Part shown: one piece after another, positions 1-4,923 of the stretch
Position numbering within the stretch: the first letter of the stretch is position 1
Layout of the letters: each line of letters begins with the position of its first letter
DNA from: DATKZS01 sp035527835 [NCBI: bacterium]
Lineage (GTDB): Bacteria; RBG-13-61-14
Assembly: GCA_035527835.1 (NCBI GenBank)
Contig: DATKZS010000199.1
Coordinates: 1-9,372, forward strand
Direction: 5' to 3'
Length of the DNA: 9,372 bases
The notes under the pieces: model-generated
What the model was told of the DNA's origin: nothing
Database searches by the model: none
What the model saw: the letters and a program-made list of their open reading frames with translations, nothing else
Program-made: the position numbers and the translations under genes

Positions 1-265
1 ACAGTGCTGTCCAAAATAAACGGACCGGAGAACCGCCAAGACGCCAAGAGCGCCAAGGATTATTTTTCAACACGATTTTAAGAGGGCTTGGGTGCGAATG
101 TTTCTTGCTTGGCGCTCCCGTCGGCCGGTCCGCCAAGCCGGTTGGGGCCAACGCTCCGGAGCTGTTCTTTGCCGGGCCGCGAAGAAACATCATGATTTAC
201 TTGGCGATCCTTGGCGCTCTTGGCGTCTTGGCGGTTTTCTTACGGCCTATTTTGGACAAGAGTGT
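1..265. mobile_element. MITE-like palindromic element, complete copy
   Basis: This is a non-coding element of about 265 bp with long imperfect terminal inverted repeats. Bases 31-60 are the exact reverse complement of 207-236. Bases 9-18 (GTCCAAAATA) are the reverse complement of 248-257. The outermost 8 bases at each end also partly match (ACAGTGCT against ACACTCTT). Within each arm the motif CGCCAAGA recurs about every 9 bp (31-58 and 208-235). A further inner pair is ATGTTTCTT (98-106) with AAGAAACAT (182-190). No transposase is encoded; the open frames across it are incidental. The first 141 bases recur at 9232-9372 with two mismatches, so it is dispersed. Which transposase family would mobilise it cannot be told from the window. 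The left flank is outside the window, so a target-site duplication cannot be tested. Confidence 0.7.
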
Positions 266-352
266 AATTTTTTCATCAATCACTTGCGCATGATAAAGTT
301 TGTGCTCAAGAAGCGGCTCCTCCTCCCTCTTCCCGACTCACATAATATCTGG

Positions 353-1600
353 TTAGCCGAAGCTCGCGCTCGCCGCCTTCCCATCGGTCAAGAGCCTGAG
401 TTTCTGGAGCGCCATGTCCCGGCTTTTGGCGTTGGGGAAGCGGCGGATGAAATCCTTTAATATCCGGGCCGCGAAGTCGCGGCAATCGAGTTTGTCGGCT
501 AACAGCCTCCCCAACAGGACATAGGCCTGCTCCAACACCTGGGCCCGCACCTGGTAATGGATTTCCTTTTCCTTCTCGATCAGGACTTCAAGCGCGCGCG
601 CGGCCAAGTCGAATTTTCCTGCCTTAATAATCTCCCGGCAAAGGCTGATCTGCAATGGGCCGGAGAGAACCACCCGGTACTTGACTAACAATTCCTCATA
701 AGCCTGCAGCGCTCCGGCCCTATCGCCGTCCTTCCAGGAGGCCAGCACCGCCCGGCGGTAGAGGGCCTCGCCGCCAGGGTCCTTACGGTACCTGGTCTCA
801 ATCCGGGCAAGTTCGAGCAGAGCCCAGGCGTCACACGGGTTGGCTTTGAGCAGTTCCTGCAAATCGGCTCGGGCGGTGCCGAGGCCGAGGTCGCGGCCGA
901 TCCAGAGGGTGCTGCGTTGCCGGCGCATATCGAGGACGGCGGGGGACACGAGTCCGGTACCTAAGCCCAGGGCCACGCCGAACATCAGCCCGCCGATGTG
1001 CGCCCAGAACGCAACCGGCACGAACATGCCGTGAAAGTGGAGGCCGTAATAAAGGTTCAGCAACAAATAAAAGCCGATCACGGCCACGGCCCAGACCTTG
1101 AACCGCTTGGGTACGATCAGGAAAGGAACGCCCAGCTCGATCACGACATTGATCTTCGAGTAATAGCAGCGCACCAAATAAATGCCCATGATCGCGAAAA
1201 TGGCCCCCGAAGAGCCGATCAGCGGGATTCCCAGCAGGTCGGGCGTGAAACTGAAAGTATAAAGGGTTTGCGAAAGCGCCGCGACCGCCCCGCCCGCAAG
1301 ATAATAGATAAGGTAGCGGGCCTTGCCGATCAGAGTTTCCAGGCTGGAGCCGAAGGCCCATAAAAAGACCATGTTGTAGAACAGATGAAAAAAGCTGCCG
1401 TGCATGAACTGCAAGGTAATAAGCCCGTGCAAATTCCAGTCCTTCGCCACCCAGCCATAGAGGCGCACGGCCTCTCCATAGTCCCTTCAGCATAAATCCT
1501 TGAGGTGATACCAGATAATGGTGTTGATGACGATAAGAGCGATGGTGATGACTGGGACCTTTTTGAGCTTCTGGTCGCTGCCTATTGGTATCAGGGCCAT
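353..1600 (-). CDS. Rhomboid-family intramembrane serine protease with C-terminal helical domain, frame interrupted by TGA
   Basis: Rhomboids cleave membrane-spanning substrates within the bilayer using a Ser-His dyad. The ATG at 1600 is chosen because GAGGAG lies 9 nt upstream and the protein then begins MALIPIG, as many bacterial rhomboids do. In the full frame (415 codons) helix 1 spans about residues 15-33. Codon 38 is TGA (1487-1489), and the same frame then continues uninterrupted to a TAA at 353. The HGSFFHLFYN motif is at 67-76. The GSSG motif is at 129-132 with S131 the probable nucleophile, and H201 in AHIGG is the probable base, so both catalytic residues lie after the stop. Six membrane helices can be drawn, ending near residue 216. 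About 190 mostly helical, TPR-like residues follow (225-415), an addition to the basic rhomboid core. A GTG at 1468 could start a shorter product lacking helix 1. Whether this is a nonsense mutation, readthrough or a sequencing error is open; the family call itself is secure. Confidence 0.85.
1459..1475 (-). other. Hairpin just downstream of the in-frame TGA
   Basis: On the minus strand the sequence AGAGGC-CGTGC-GCCTCT forms a perfect 6-bp stem with a 5-nt loop. It begins 12 nt after the TGA at 1489-1487, and the loop carries G-U at positions 19-20 after the stop. Bacterial selenocysteine insertion elements are short hairpins at about this distance with a G/U-containing loop, so the position is suggestive. 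The stem is short, and such a hairpin can arise by chance in GC-rich coding DNA. The loop also contains the alternative GTG start at 1468. Confidence 0.3.
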
Positions 1601-1697
1601 TTGCGGTTTCTCCTCTATTGTTGCGATGTAGTCCAAGGAGCGGAGGATTCGGGAGTGTGTAAAAAGGTAATGTTTTTCCCGCGGAAATTTTGGATCA

Positions 1698-1755
1698 ACA
1701 TTAAAATAAACAATGCGGGCATCTCGATACCGATAACCCGCATCAAAATTAATGT
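1698..1755. repeat. Nested inverted repeat in the divergent intergenic region
   Basis: ACATTAA (1698-1704) pairs with TTAATGT (1749-1755). Inside it ATGCGGG (1713-1719) pairs with CCCGCAT (1737-1743). The segment is AT-rich compared with its surroundings and lies between the divergent rhomboid (starts 1600) and receiver-like gene (starts 1853). It could be an operator or a structured RNA leader. I see no convincing sigma-70 promoter for either gene in this 252-bp gap. Confidence 0.4.
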
Positions 1756-1852
1756 GCATGGTTTATGAAGGCGGGTATGGGTGGGGTGGTGTGTAAATCG
1801 AGATGAAGATTGCTCGCGGCCACGAAATGGCTCCGTGGATAGGAGGTGGGCG

Positions 1853-2200
1853 GTGGGTGTGATCGTGGTCCTGGAGGATGACGAGGCGCGCGTGCGTGAA
1901 ATGTTGTCTTGCCTGTCACGCCGTGCCGGCCGGTTGGCGGTTGAGGTTTTCGAGACTGCCCCGGAAATGATCGAGCGGTTCGAGACCTCACGCTATGACG
2001 TGGACCTGATCTCCCTGGACAATGACCTGATGCCCGCGGATGGCTCGATCCGGGCGCTCAAGGACCCAGGCTGCGGCCTGGACGTTGCTGGCTTCGACAC
2101 GGTCGGGCTGGACGACCTCAAGGCAGCGGTGCGGGGCAGGCCGGAGCAAAGGCAAAATCCTGGAACAAATCTGGAACATTTGGCTGGGCGGGCGGGCTGA
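1853..2200 (+). CDS. Small receiver-like protein (cREC-type), probably C-terminally truncated
   Basis: The GTG at 1853 is chosen because AGGAGG (1841-1846) lies 6 nt upstream; a GTG at 1859 is the alternative. The 115-residue product begins with an acidic cluster (VIVVLEDDEARVREML). It continues with VEVFETAPEMIERFE and VDLISLDNDL, then DPGCGLDV. This order, an EDD acidic pocket, an 'ETAPEMI' strand-helix and 'DLISLDxDL' followed by DPGxGxDV, resembles the stand-alone cyclic-phosphate-processing receiver (cREC) family rather than classical CheY proteins. The later strand usually seen after GxDV (an HSxN-like stretch) is absent. The tail, from about FDTVGLDDLKAAVRG, does not resemble the family. 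The gene is therefore either shortened or frameshifted: another plus-strand frame gives KGKILEQIWNIWLGG over the same end. No partner domain or kinase adjoins it. The family assignment is from memory of motifs and is moderately sure. Confidence 0.55.
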   Translation: MGVIVVLEDDEARVREMLSCLSRRAGRLAVEVFETAPEMIERFETSRYDVDLISLDNDLMPADGSIRALKDPGCGLDVAGFDTVGLDDLKAAVRGRPEQRQNPGTNLEHLAGRAG

Positions 2201-2223
2201 GTGCTTCGTAAGTGCCTGTAAAA

Positions 2224-2300
2224 TGGTGCCCTCTGCGCGATTTGAACGCGCGGCCTACGGATTAGGAATCCGTCGCTCTATCCTACTGAGCTAAGAGGGC
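2224..2300 (-). tRNA. tRNA-Arg (anticodon CCT)
   Basis: Read on the minus strand, the 77 nt fold as a complete cloverleaf. The acceptor stem GCCCTCT pairs with AGAGGGC, followed by discriminator A and an encoded CCA. The D arm contains AGCTCAGTAGGATAGAGC. The anticodon stem ACGGA/TCCGT encloses the loop TTCCTAA, giving anticodon CCT, which reads AGG arginine. The T arm CGCGC-GTTCAAATC-GCGCG type is intact. It stands alone and converges with the receiver-like gene ending at 2200. Confidence 0.95.
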
Positions 2301-2309
2301 GTGAGCTAA

Positions 2310-2338
2310 AATGTAACAGGGAAACAGGGGGCTTGCAA
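2310..2338 (-). promoter_or_regulatory. Probable sigma-70-type promoter of the tRNA-Arg gene
   Basis: On the minus strand TTGCAA (2333-2338) and TACATT (2310-2315) are separated by exactly 17 nt. The -10 box ends 9 nt before the tRNA 5' end at 2300, which fits transcription starting a few bases ahead of the mature end. Both hexamers match the consensus at 4 of 6 positions or better. Confidence 0.5.
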
Positions 2339-2371
2339 GTGGACCCGATTTTTCTGTGGACCCGATTTTTC
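2339..2371. repeat. Tandem 16-bp repeat, 17-bp period
   Basis: GTGGACCCGATTTTTC occurs at 2339-2354 and again, identical, at 2356-2371. The pair directly abuts the -35 box of the tRNA promoter on one side and the long inverted repeat starting at 2372 on the other. No function is recognised. Confidence 0.75.
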
Positions 2372-2442
2372 ATGGCCGATTTTCGATTGCCGATTTTTGA
2401 TTCTTGATTTGCGATCAGGACCGGCAATCGAAAGTCGGCCAT
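2372..2442. repeat. Long inverted repeat (21-bp arms, 29-bp loop)
   Basis: The arm at 2372-2392 (ATGGCCGATTTTCGATTGCC and one more base) pairs with 2422-2442 at 20 of 21 positions, the odd position being T against C. The 29-bp loop is AT-rich and repeats GATTTTTGATT-like words. It lies between two divergently transcribed units (tRNA-Arg and the DUF2378-like gene). It looks like a REP/BIME-type palindrome rather than a terminator, as no T-run follows either arm. Confidence 0.7.
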
Positions 2443-2491
2443 TAAAGATCAAAAATACGCCAAGCGGCGATCATGGCGATGAAAGTCATAA

Positions 2492-2526
2492 AAGCGCTTG
2501 ACAGCGCTTATCCAAAATGTTATGTA
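2492..2526 (+). promoter_or_regulatory. Promoter with -35 box centred in a palindrome
   Basis: A perfect TTGACA -35 box (2498-2503) is followed after 17 nt by TATGTA (2521-2526), a weak -10. The -35 is flanked exactly by AAGCGC (2492-2497) and GCGCTT (2504-2509), forming an inverted repeat AAGCGC-N6-GCGCTT centred on the hexamer. A protein bound to that palindrome would block or replace sigma contact at -35. The next plus-strand gene starts at 2644, giving a leader of roughly 110 nt. Confidence 0.5.
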
Positions 2527-2565
2527 GATAGTGGATCCGGGAGCGAGGAGATGGTATGAGGTCCG

Positions 2566-2579
2566 GGGCCGGAAGGCCC
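2566..2579 (+). other. Leader hairpin with GNRA tetraloop
   Basis: GGGCC (2566-2570) pairs with GGCCC (2575-2579) around the loop GGAA, a GNRA-type tetraloop that strongly stabilises RNA hairpins. The structure would sit in the 5' leader of the gene at 2644. A second C/G-rich pairing (about 2577-2596) could compete with it. There is no proper T-run, so a terminator is not claimed. Confidence 0.35.
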
Positions 2580-2643
2580 GGGCGCTTTTGTCCCGGCTTT
2601 TAGCGCGTTTTCCACCAGACCAGGACCTGTCGGGGAAGGGGAC

Positions 2644-3198
2644 ATGGCAAGAGTCAAGGGCACTATCCTTATTGATTTCGTCAAGACCATCAAGGCGGAC
2701 CACAGCGGCGTCTATGCGTCATTCCTCACCCCGCAGGACCAGGCCGTGATCTCGGGCCGAATCCTGCCCAGCGGATGGTATCCGTATCAGACCTTCATCA
2801 ACTGCTTCAAGGCCGCGGTCACCGTCCTGGCCAAGAACGACATGGAGGCCGTCCGCCAATGGGGCCGCCTCTACGGAGAGAACATCGTCACCGGCTTTTA
2901 CAAGGGCATGATCCGCGGCGGCGCGCCCATGGACTCGCTCCAGAAATACAACAGCAACATCCGAAACCTCTTCGACTTCGGCGAGATCCAGGTCGAACCC
3001 CTCGAACAGAATCAAGCCCTCGTCAAAATTCAGGGCTTCGACCCCGGCTTCGAGGCCCAGTACCACATGATGCGCGGCTGGATCGAGCGGTCCCTCGAAC
3101 TCAGCGGCGCCCGGGACATCTCCTGCGAGTTCGTGGAAAAATCCTGGCAGGGCGCGCCCCAAACCAGCCTCAAATTCTCCTGGAAACAGACGGACTGA
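2644..3198 (+). CDS. DUF2378 / TIGR02265-like protein of unknown function
   Basis: The ATG at 2644 follows a purine-rich ribosome-binding stretch (GGGGAAGGG, 2632-2640). The 184-residue protein is soluble, with no signal peptide or membrane segment. It opens with a basic strand-helix (RVKGTILIDFVKTIKAD) and continues with GRILPSGWYPYQTFINCF near residues 38-55. A helical middle follows (EAVRQWGRLYGENIV), and the end is beta-rich (QALVKIQGFDP to LKFSW). The RILPxxWYP element and the overall size recall the DUF2378/TIGR02265 family, best known as a paralogous family in myxobacteria and thought to have a heme-NO-binding/V4R-like fold. No conserved heme-ligating histidine can be identified with confidence. 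It is transcribed alone from the palindrome-bearing promoter upstream. The identification is by motif memory and is only moderately sure. Confidence 0.6.
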   Translation: MARVKGTILIDFVKTIKADHSGVYASFLTPQDQAVISGRILPSGWYPYQTFINCFKAAVTVLAKNDMEAVRQWGRLYGENIVTGFYKGMIRGGAPMDSLQKYNSNIRNLFDFGEIQVEPLEQNQALVKIQGFDPGFEAQYHMMRGWIERSLELSGARDISCEFVEKSWQGAPQTSLKFSWKQTD

Positions 3199-3285
3199 AC
3201 AGTTGGGCGAAATGGCAGGTACGGCATAGGGCGTATGTCGCATGTGGTATTTCGCATGTCGCAAGAAACGGGGAGCTGGGGAGGG

Positions 3286-3307
3286 GTCGCGACTAAAGTC
3301 GCTCGTA
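3286..3307. repeat. 22-bp palindromic repeat, left copy
   Basis: The unit begins GTCGCGACTAAAGTCGC and ends TCGTA; it contains the hairpin GCGAC-TAAA-GTCGC. An identical 22-bp unit in the same orientation lies at 3947-3968. The two copies bracket the toxin-antitoxin module. Confidence 0.8.
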
Positions 3308-3331
3308 CGGAATGGGGGGTAAGAAGAGAGT

Positions 3332-3361
3332 TTGTCAAGGATTCGGGGGGTCATGTATAAT
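3332..3361 (+). promoter_or_regulatory. Promoter of the toxin-antitoxin operon
   Basis: TTGTCA (3332-3337) and a perfect TATAAT (3356-3361) are separated by 18 nt. Transcription would start near 3368, right at the AGGAGGG ribosome-binding site (3369-3375), so the leader would be only about 14 nt. Promoters of such operons are normally repressed by the antitoxin-toxin complex; no clear operator palindrome is visible here. Confidence 0.65.
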
Positions 3362-3381
3362 ATGGCGCAGGAGGGATTTTG

Positions 3382-3582
3382 ATGAACAGCAGCGTACGGG
3401 TTGAGATAGCGCCGGAGGAGATTATCAAGGCGGTCAAGGGGATGAAGAAGCGGGAGCGGGAGGCATTTTTGGAGGACCTGCTGGCGGCGACTTCGCCGGA
3501 ATATTTATCGAGTATTCGAGAGGCGCGGTCGGATTACAAGGCGGGGCGGGTGAAGGGGCACGGCGAGGTTTTCGGCAAGTGA
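3382..3582 (+). CDS. RelB-like antitoxin of a type II toxin-antitoxin pair
   Basis: The start at ATG 3382 is supported by AGGAGGG 6 nt upstream; the in-frame TTG at 3379 is less likely. The 66-residue product has an N-terminal strand (VRVEIAPEEII), a charged helix (KAVKGMKKREREAFLEDLLA) and the C-terminal segment SPEYLSSIREARSDYKAGRV ending EVFGK. That tail is typical of small antitoxins that wrap a RelE-type partner. Antitoxins of this class neutralise the toxin by direct binding and usually repress their own operon. The stop TGA overlaps the toxin's GTG start as GTGA (3579-3582), so translation of the two is coupled. No classical ribbon-helix-helix or helix-turn-helix is obvious, so its DNA-binding role is uncertain. 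Confidence 0.8.
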   Translation: MNSSVRVEIAPEEIIKAVKGMKKREREAFLEDLLAATSPEYLSSIREARSDYKAGRVKGHGEVFGK

Positions 3583-3836
3583 GCTATGAGCTGGTTTACA
3601 CGCGGCGGGCGGAGCGGGACATTCGCCGGCTTGATCCGGAAGTAAGGGAAAGGATTGGGAAGGCGCTTTTGCGGTTTCGCGCGGAGCCTTTTAAGTTTGC
3701 CGAGAAGCTTTCGGACCCGCTCCTTGGCACGTACCGCTTCCGGATCGGCGATTACCGCGTGGTTTTCGACGTTCACGGGAGCGAGATTGTGGTGCTGCGG
3801 GTCGGGCACCGCAGGGAAATATATAAGAAAAGATAG
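3579..3836 (+). CDS. RelE/ParE-family toxin
   Basis: The 85-residue product begins at GTG 3579, overlapping the antitoxin stop by 4 nt. Its pattern is that of the RelE/ParE fold: an N-terminal strand (YELVYTRRAERDIRRL), a long helix pair (PEVRERIGKALLRF), and the C-terminal sheet GTYRFRIGDYRVVFDV then IVVLRVGHRREIYKKR. The RIGDYRVVF and VLRVGHRREIY motifs are diagnostic of this superfamily, whose RelE branch cleaves mRNA at the ribosome and ParE branch poisons gyrase. The basic C-terminus (HRREIYK) and its closeness to 'RelE' chromosomal pairs favour the ribonuclease type, but motif reading alone does not settle it. The length is normal and the frame intact, so the toxin looks functional. Confidence 0.85.
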   Translation: MSYELVYTRRAERDIRRLDPEVRERIGKALLRFRAEPFKFAEKLSDPLLGTYRFRIGDYRVVFDVHGSEIVVLRVGHRREIYKKR

Positions 3837-3857
3837 GGCGTTGCCCTCTGATCCAGC

Positions 3858-3888
3858 GGCGCCGGGACACCGGCTCAGAACCGGCGCC
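3858..3888. terminator. Hairpin between convergent genes, possible terminator
   Basis: GGCGCCGG (3858-3865) pairs perfectly with CCGGCGCC (3881-3888) around a 15-nt loop, 21 bp after the toxin stop. There is no T-run in either direction, so it is a weak candidate for an intrinsic terminator. It could equally be a REP-type repeat or a Rho-dependent site. Confidence 0.35.
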
Positions 3889-3946
3889 ATCCCATCATTC
3901 AAGCCTCACGCCCCAAGCCTCACACCTCAAACCACGGAGTTTCAGA

Positions 3947-3968
3947 GTCGCGACTAAAGTCGCTCGTA
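3947..3968. repeat. 22-bp palindromic repeat, right copy (overlaps a gene end)
   Basis: This copy is identical to the unit at 3286-3307 and in the same orientation. It runs 15 bp into the MBL-fold gene: the last codons and the TAG stop (3954-3956) of that gene are read from the repeat. Confidence 0.8.
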
Positions 3969-4838
3969 GCGGTTGTTGGAGATGGAGACCTGGCGGTGGC
4001 GGAGGGCGGAGGCGAGGTGGTGGCGGACCATGCGGAATTCCTGGGCGTGGTAGGAGTTGGTGGGGGAGTAGTAGGGGCCGTAGATAAAGGCCCGGCTGAC
4101 GATTTCGGAGAGGGTGCGGGGCGAGGAGAGGAATTCGAGGATCATGGAGTGGCGGCGCTCGATGATGGCGGCGTAGGCGCGGAGCTGGGGGGTGATGTCG
4201 CCCGAGACGACCCCGGTCTCGTGGCCGGTGACGGTTATTTCGGGATGGAGCTCGGAGACGCGGCGGATGGAGCCCCGGAAGGCGTCCACGTCGGAGGCGG
4301 CGTTTCCGTACCAGGGCCCGAACTCGGTCAGGTCTATGTCGGCGCTGTAGAGGATTTTGTGGTCGGGGAACCAGAAGCAGCAATGGCCCGGGGTGTGGCC
4401 CGGGGTATGGATGACGACCACGCGCGCGTCGCCGACCATCATTTCCTGTTCATCCACGAAGGTCCCGGCAACGGGCCATCCCCAGCCGCCGACTTCCTTG
4501 AGCTTGCGTTTCTGCCAGGTGGGATCCTTGACCTCGTCCGGGAACCACACCAGGCGGGCCATGCCCTCCCATGATTCGATGGCCTCTTTTTCGGAGGCGT
4601 GGACCCAGACGGCGGCGCCCGCGAGCTCCTTCAAGTCGCGGAGGTGGTCGCTGTGGTAGTGGGAGAGGATGGCGAGTCCGACGCCCTGCCCGGCGAGCTC
4701 GCGGAGCGCGTTACGGTTGGAGCCGGGGTCTATGATTGCCCGCGGGCCGGAGTCAATGAGCAGCGAGTTGCAATGCGGGTATCGCCCGCCGCGGCGGCCG
4801 GGCACGAGCTTGAGCGGGCCTCTGAGTTCATCAACCAT
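3954..4838 (-). CDS. Metallo-beta-lactamase-fold hydrolase
   Basis: The 294-residue protein carries the metal site of the MBL superfamily: HYHSDH at 60-65 (HxHxDH), HTPGHTPGH at 144-152 with H148 the expected ligand, SAD with D167 as the bridging aspartate, and TGHETG with H206. These bind two metal ions, usually zinc or iron, that activate water. The N-terminal GGRYPHCNSLLIDSG strand is also typical. After about residue 225 a helical tail resembles the small winged-helix-like end of glyoxalase-II/LACTB2-like hydrolases. The substrate is unknown: thioesters, RNA and small metabolites are all handled by relatives. There is no signal peptide, so it should be cytoplasmic. A weak AGGA precedes the ATG at 4838. 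It lies 85 bp downstream of the LOG gene on the same strand. Its final residues (ERL) and stop are encoded by the 22-bp repeat, so the original C-terminus may have been altered. Confidence 0.85.
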   Translation of the reverse strand: MVDELRGPLKLVPGRRGGRYPHCNSLLIDSGPRAIIDPGSNRNALRELAGQGVGLAILSHYHSDHLRDLKELAGAAVWVHASEKEAIESWEGMARLVWFPDEVKDPTWQKRKLKEVGGWGWPVAGTFVDEQEMMVGDARVVVIHTPGHTPGHCCFWFPDHKILYSADIDLTEFGPWYGNAASDVDAFRGSIRRVSELHPEITVTGHETGVVSGDITPQLRAYAAIIERRHSMILEFLSSPRTLSEIVSRAFIYGPYYSPTNSYHAQEFRMVRHHLASALRHRQVSISNNRYERL

Positions 4839-4860
4839 CTCGAAAAATTCCTGAGAAAAA

Positions 4861-4920
4861 GTAGATAGTAGATAGGTGAAAAGCCGGAGTCGCAGGCCCT
4901 ATCTACTACCTACTATCTAC
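4861..4920. repeat. Inverted repeat of GTAGATAGTAG between two same-strand genes
   Basis: GTAGATAGTAG (4861-4871) pairs with CTACTATCTAC (4910-4920), and GTAGATAGG (4868-4876) pairs with CCTATCTAC (4898-4906). The two pairings overlap and are mutually exclusive over 4868-4871. It fills most of the 85-bp gap between the LOG and MBL genes. In minus-strand RNA it would form a hairpin between the two cistrons, perhaps an mRNA processing or attenuation point; no T-run follows. Confidence 0.65.
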
Positions 4921-4923
4921 TCC

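Noticed and set aside
92-460. Open frames crossing the MITE-like element
   Set aside because: They read through the inverted repeat and into the antisense of the rhomboid gene, with no conserved motif. They are by-products of the repeat.
1487-1759. The rhomboid N-terminal frame starting at the ATG at 1759
   Set aside because: The 53 extra residues have no family counterpart and cross an inverted repeat; the ATG at 1600 has a strong ribosome-binding site and gives the usual rhomboid start.
2040-2294. A plus-strand frame ending in SARFERAAYGLGIRRSILLS
   Set aside because: That end is the familiar translation of a reverse-strand tRNA. The earlier part overlaps the receiver-like gene in another frame, though a frameshifted tail for that gene cannot be fully excluded.
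2339-2442. CRISPR-like array
   Set aside because: Only two tandem 16-bp units without a spacer, next to a single inverted repeat; no regular repeat-spacer structure or cas gene.
2719-3354. A 211-codon open frame on the minus strand
   Set aside because: Antisense to the DUF2378-like gene and running across the 22-bp repeat; no motif or ribosome-binding site.
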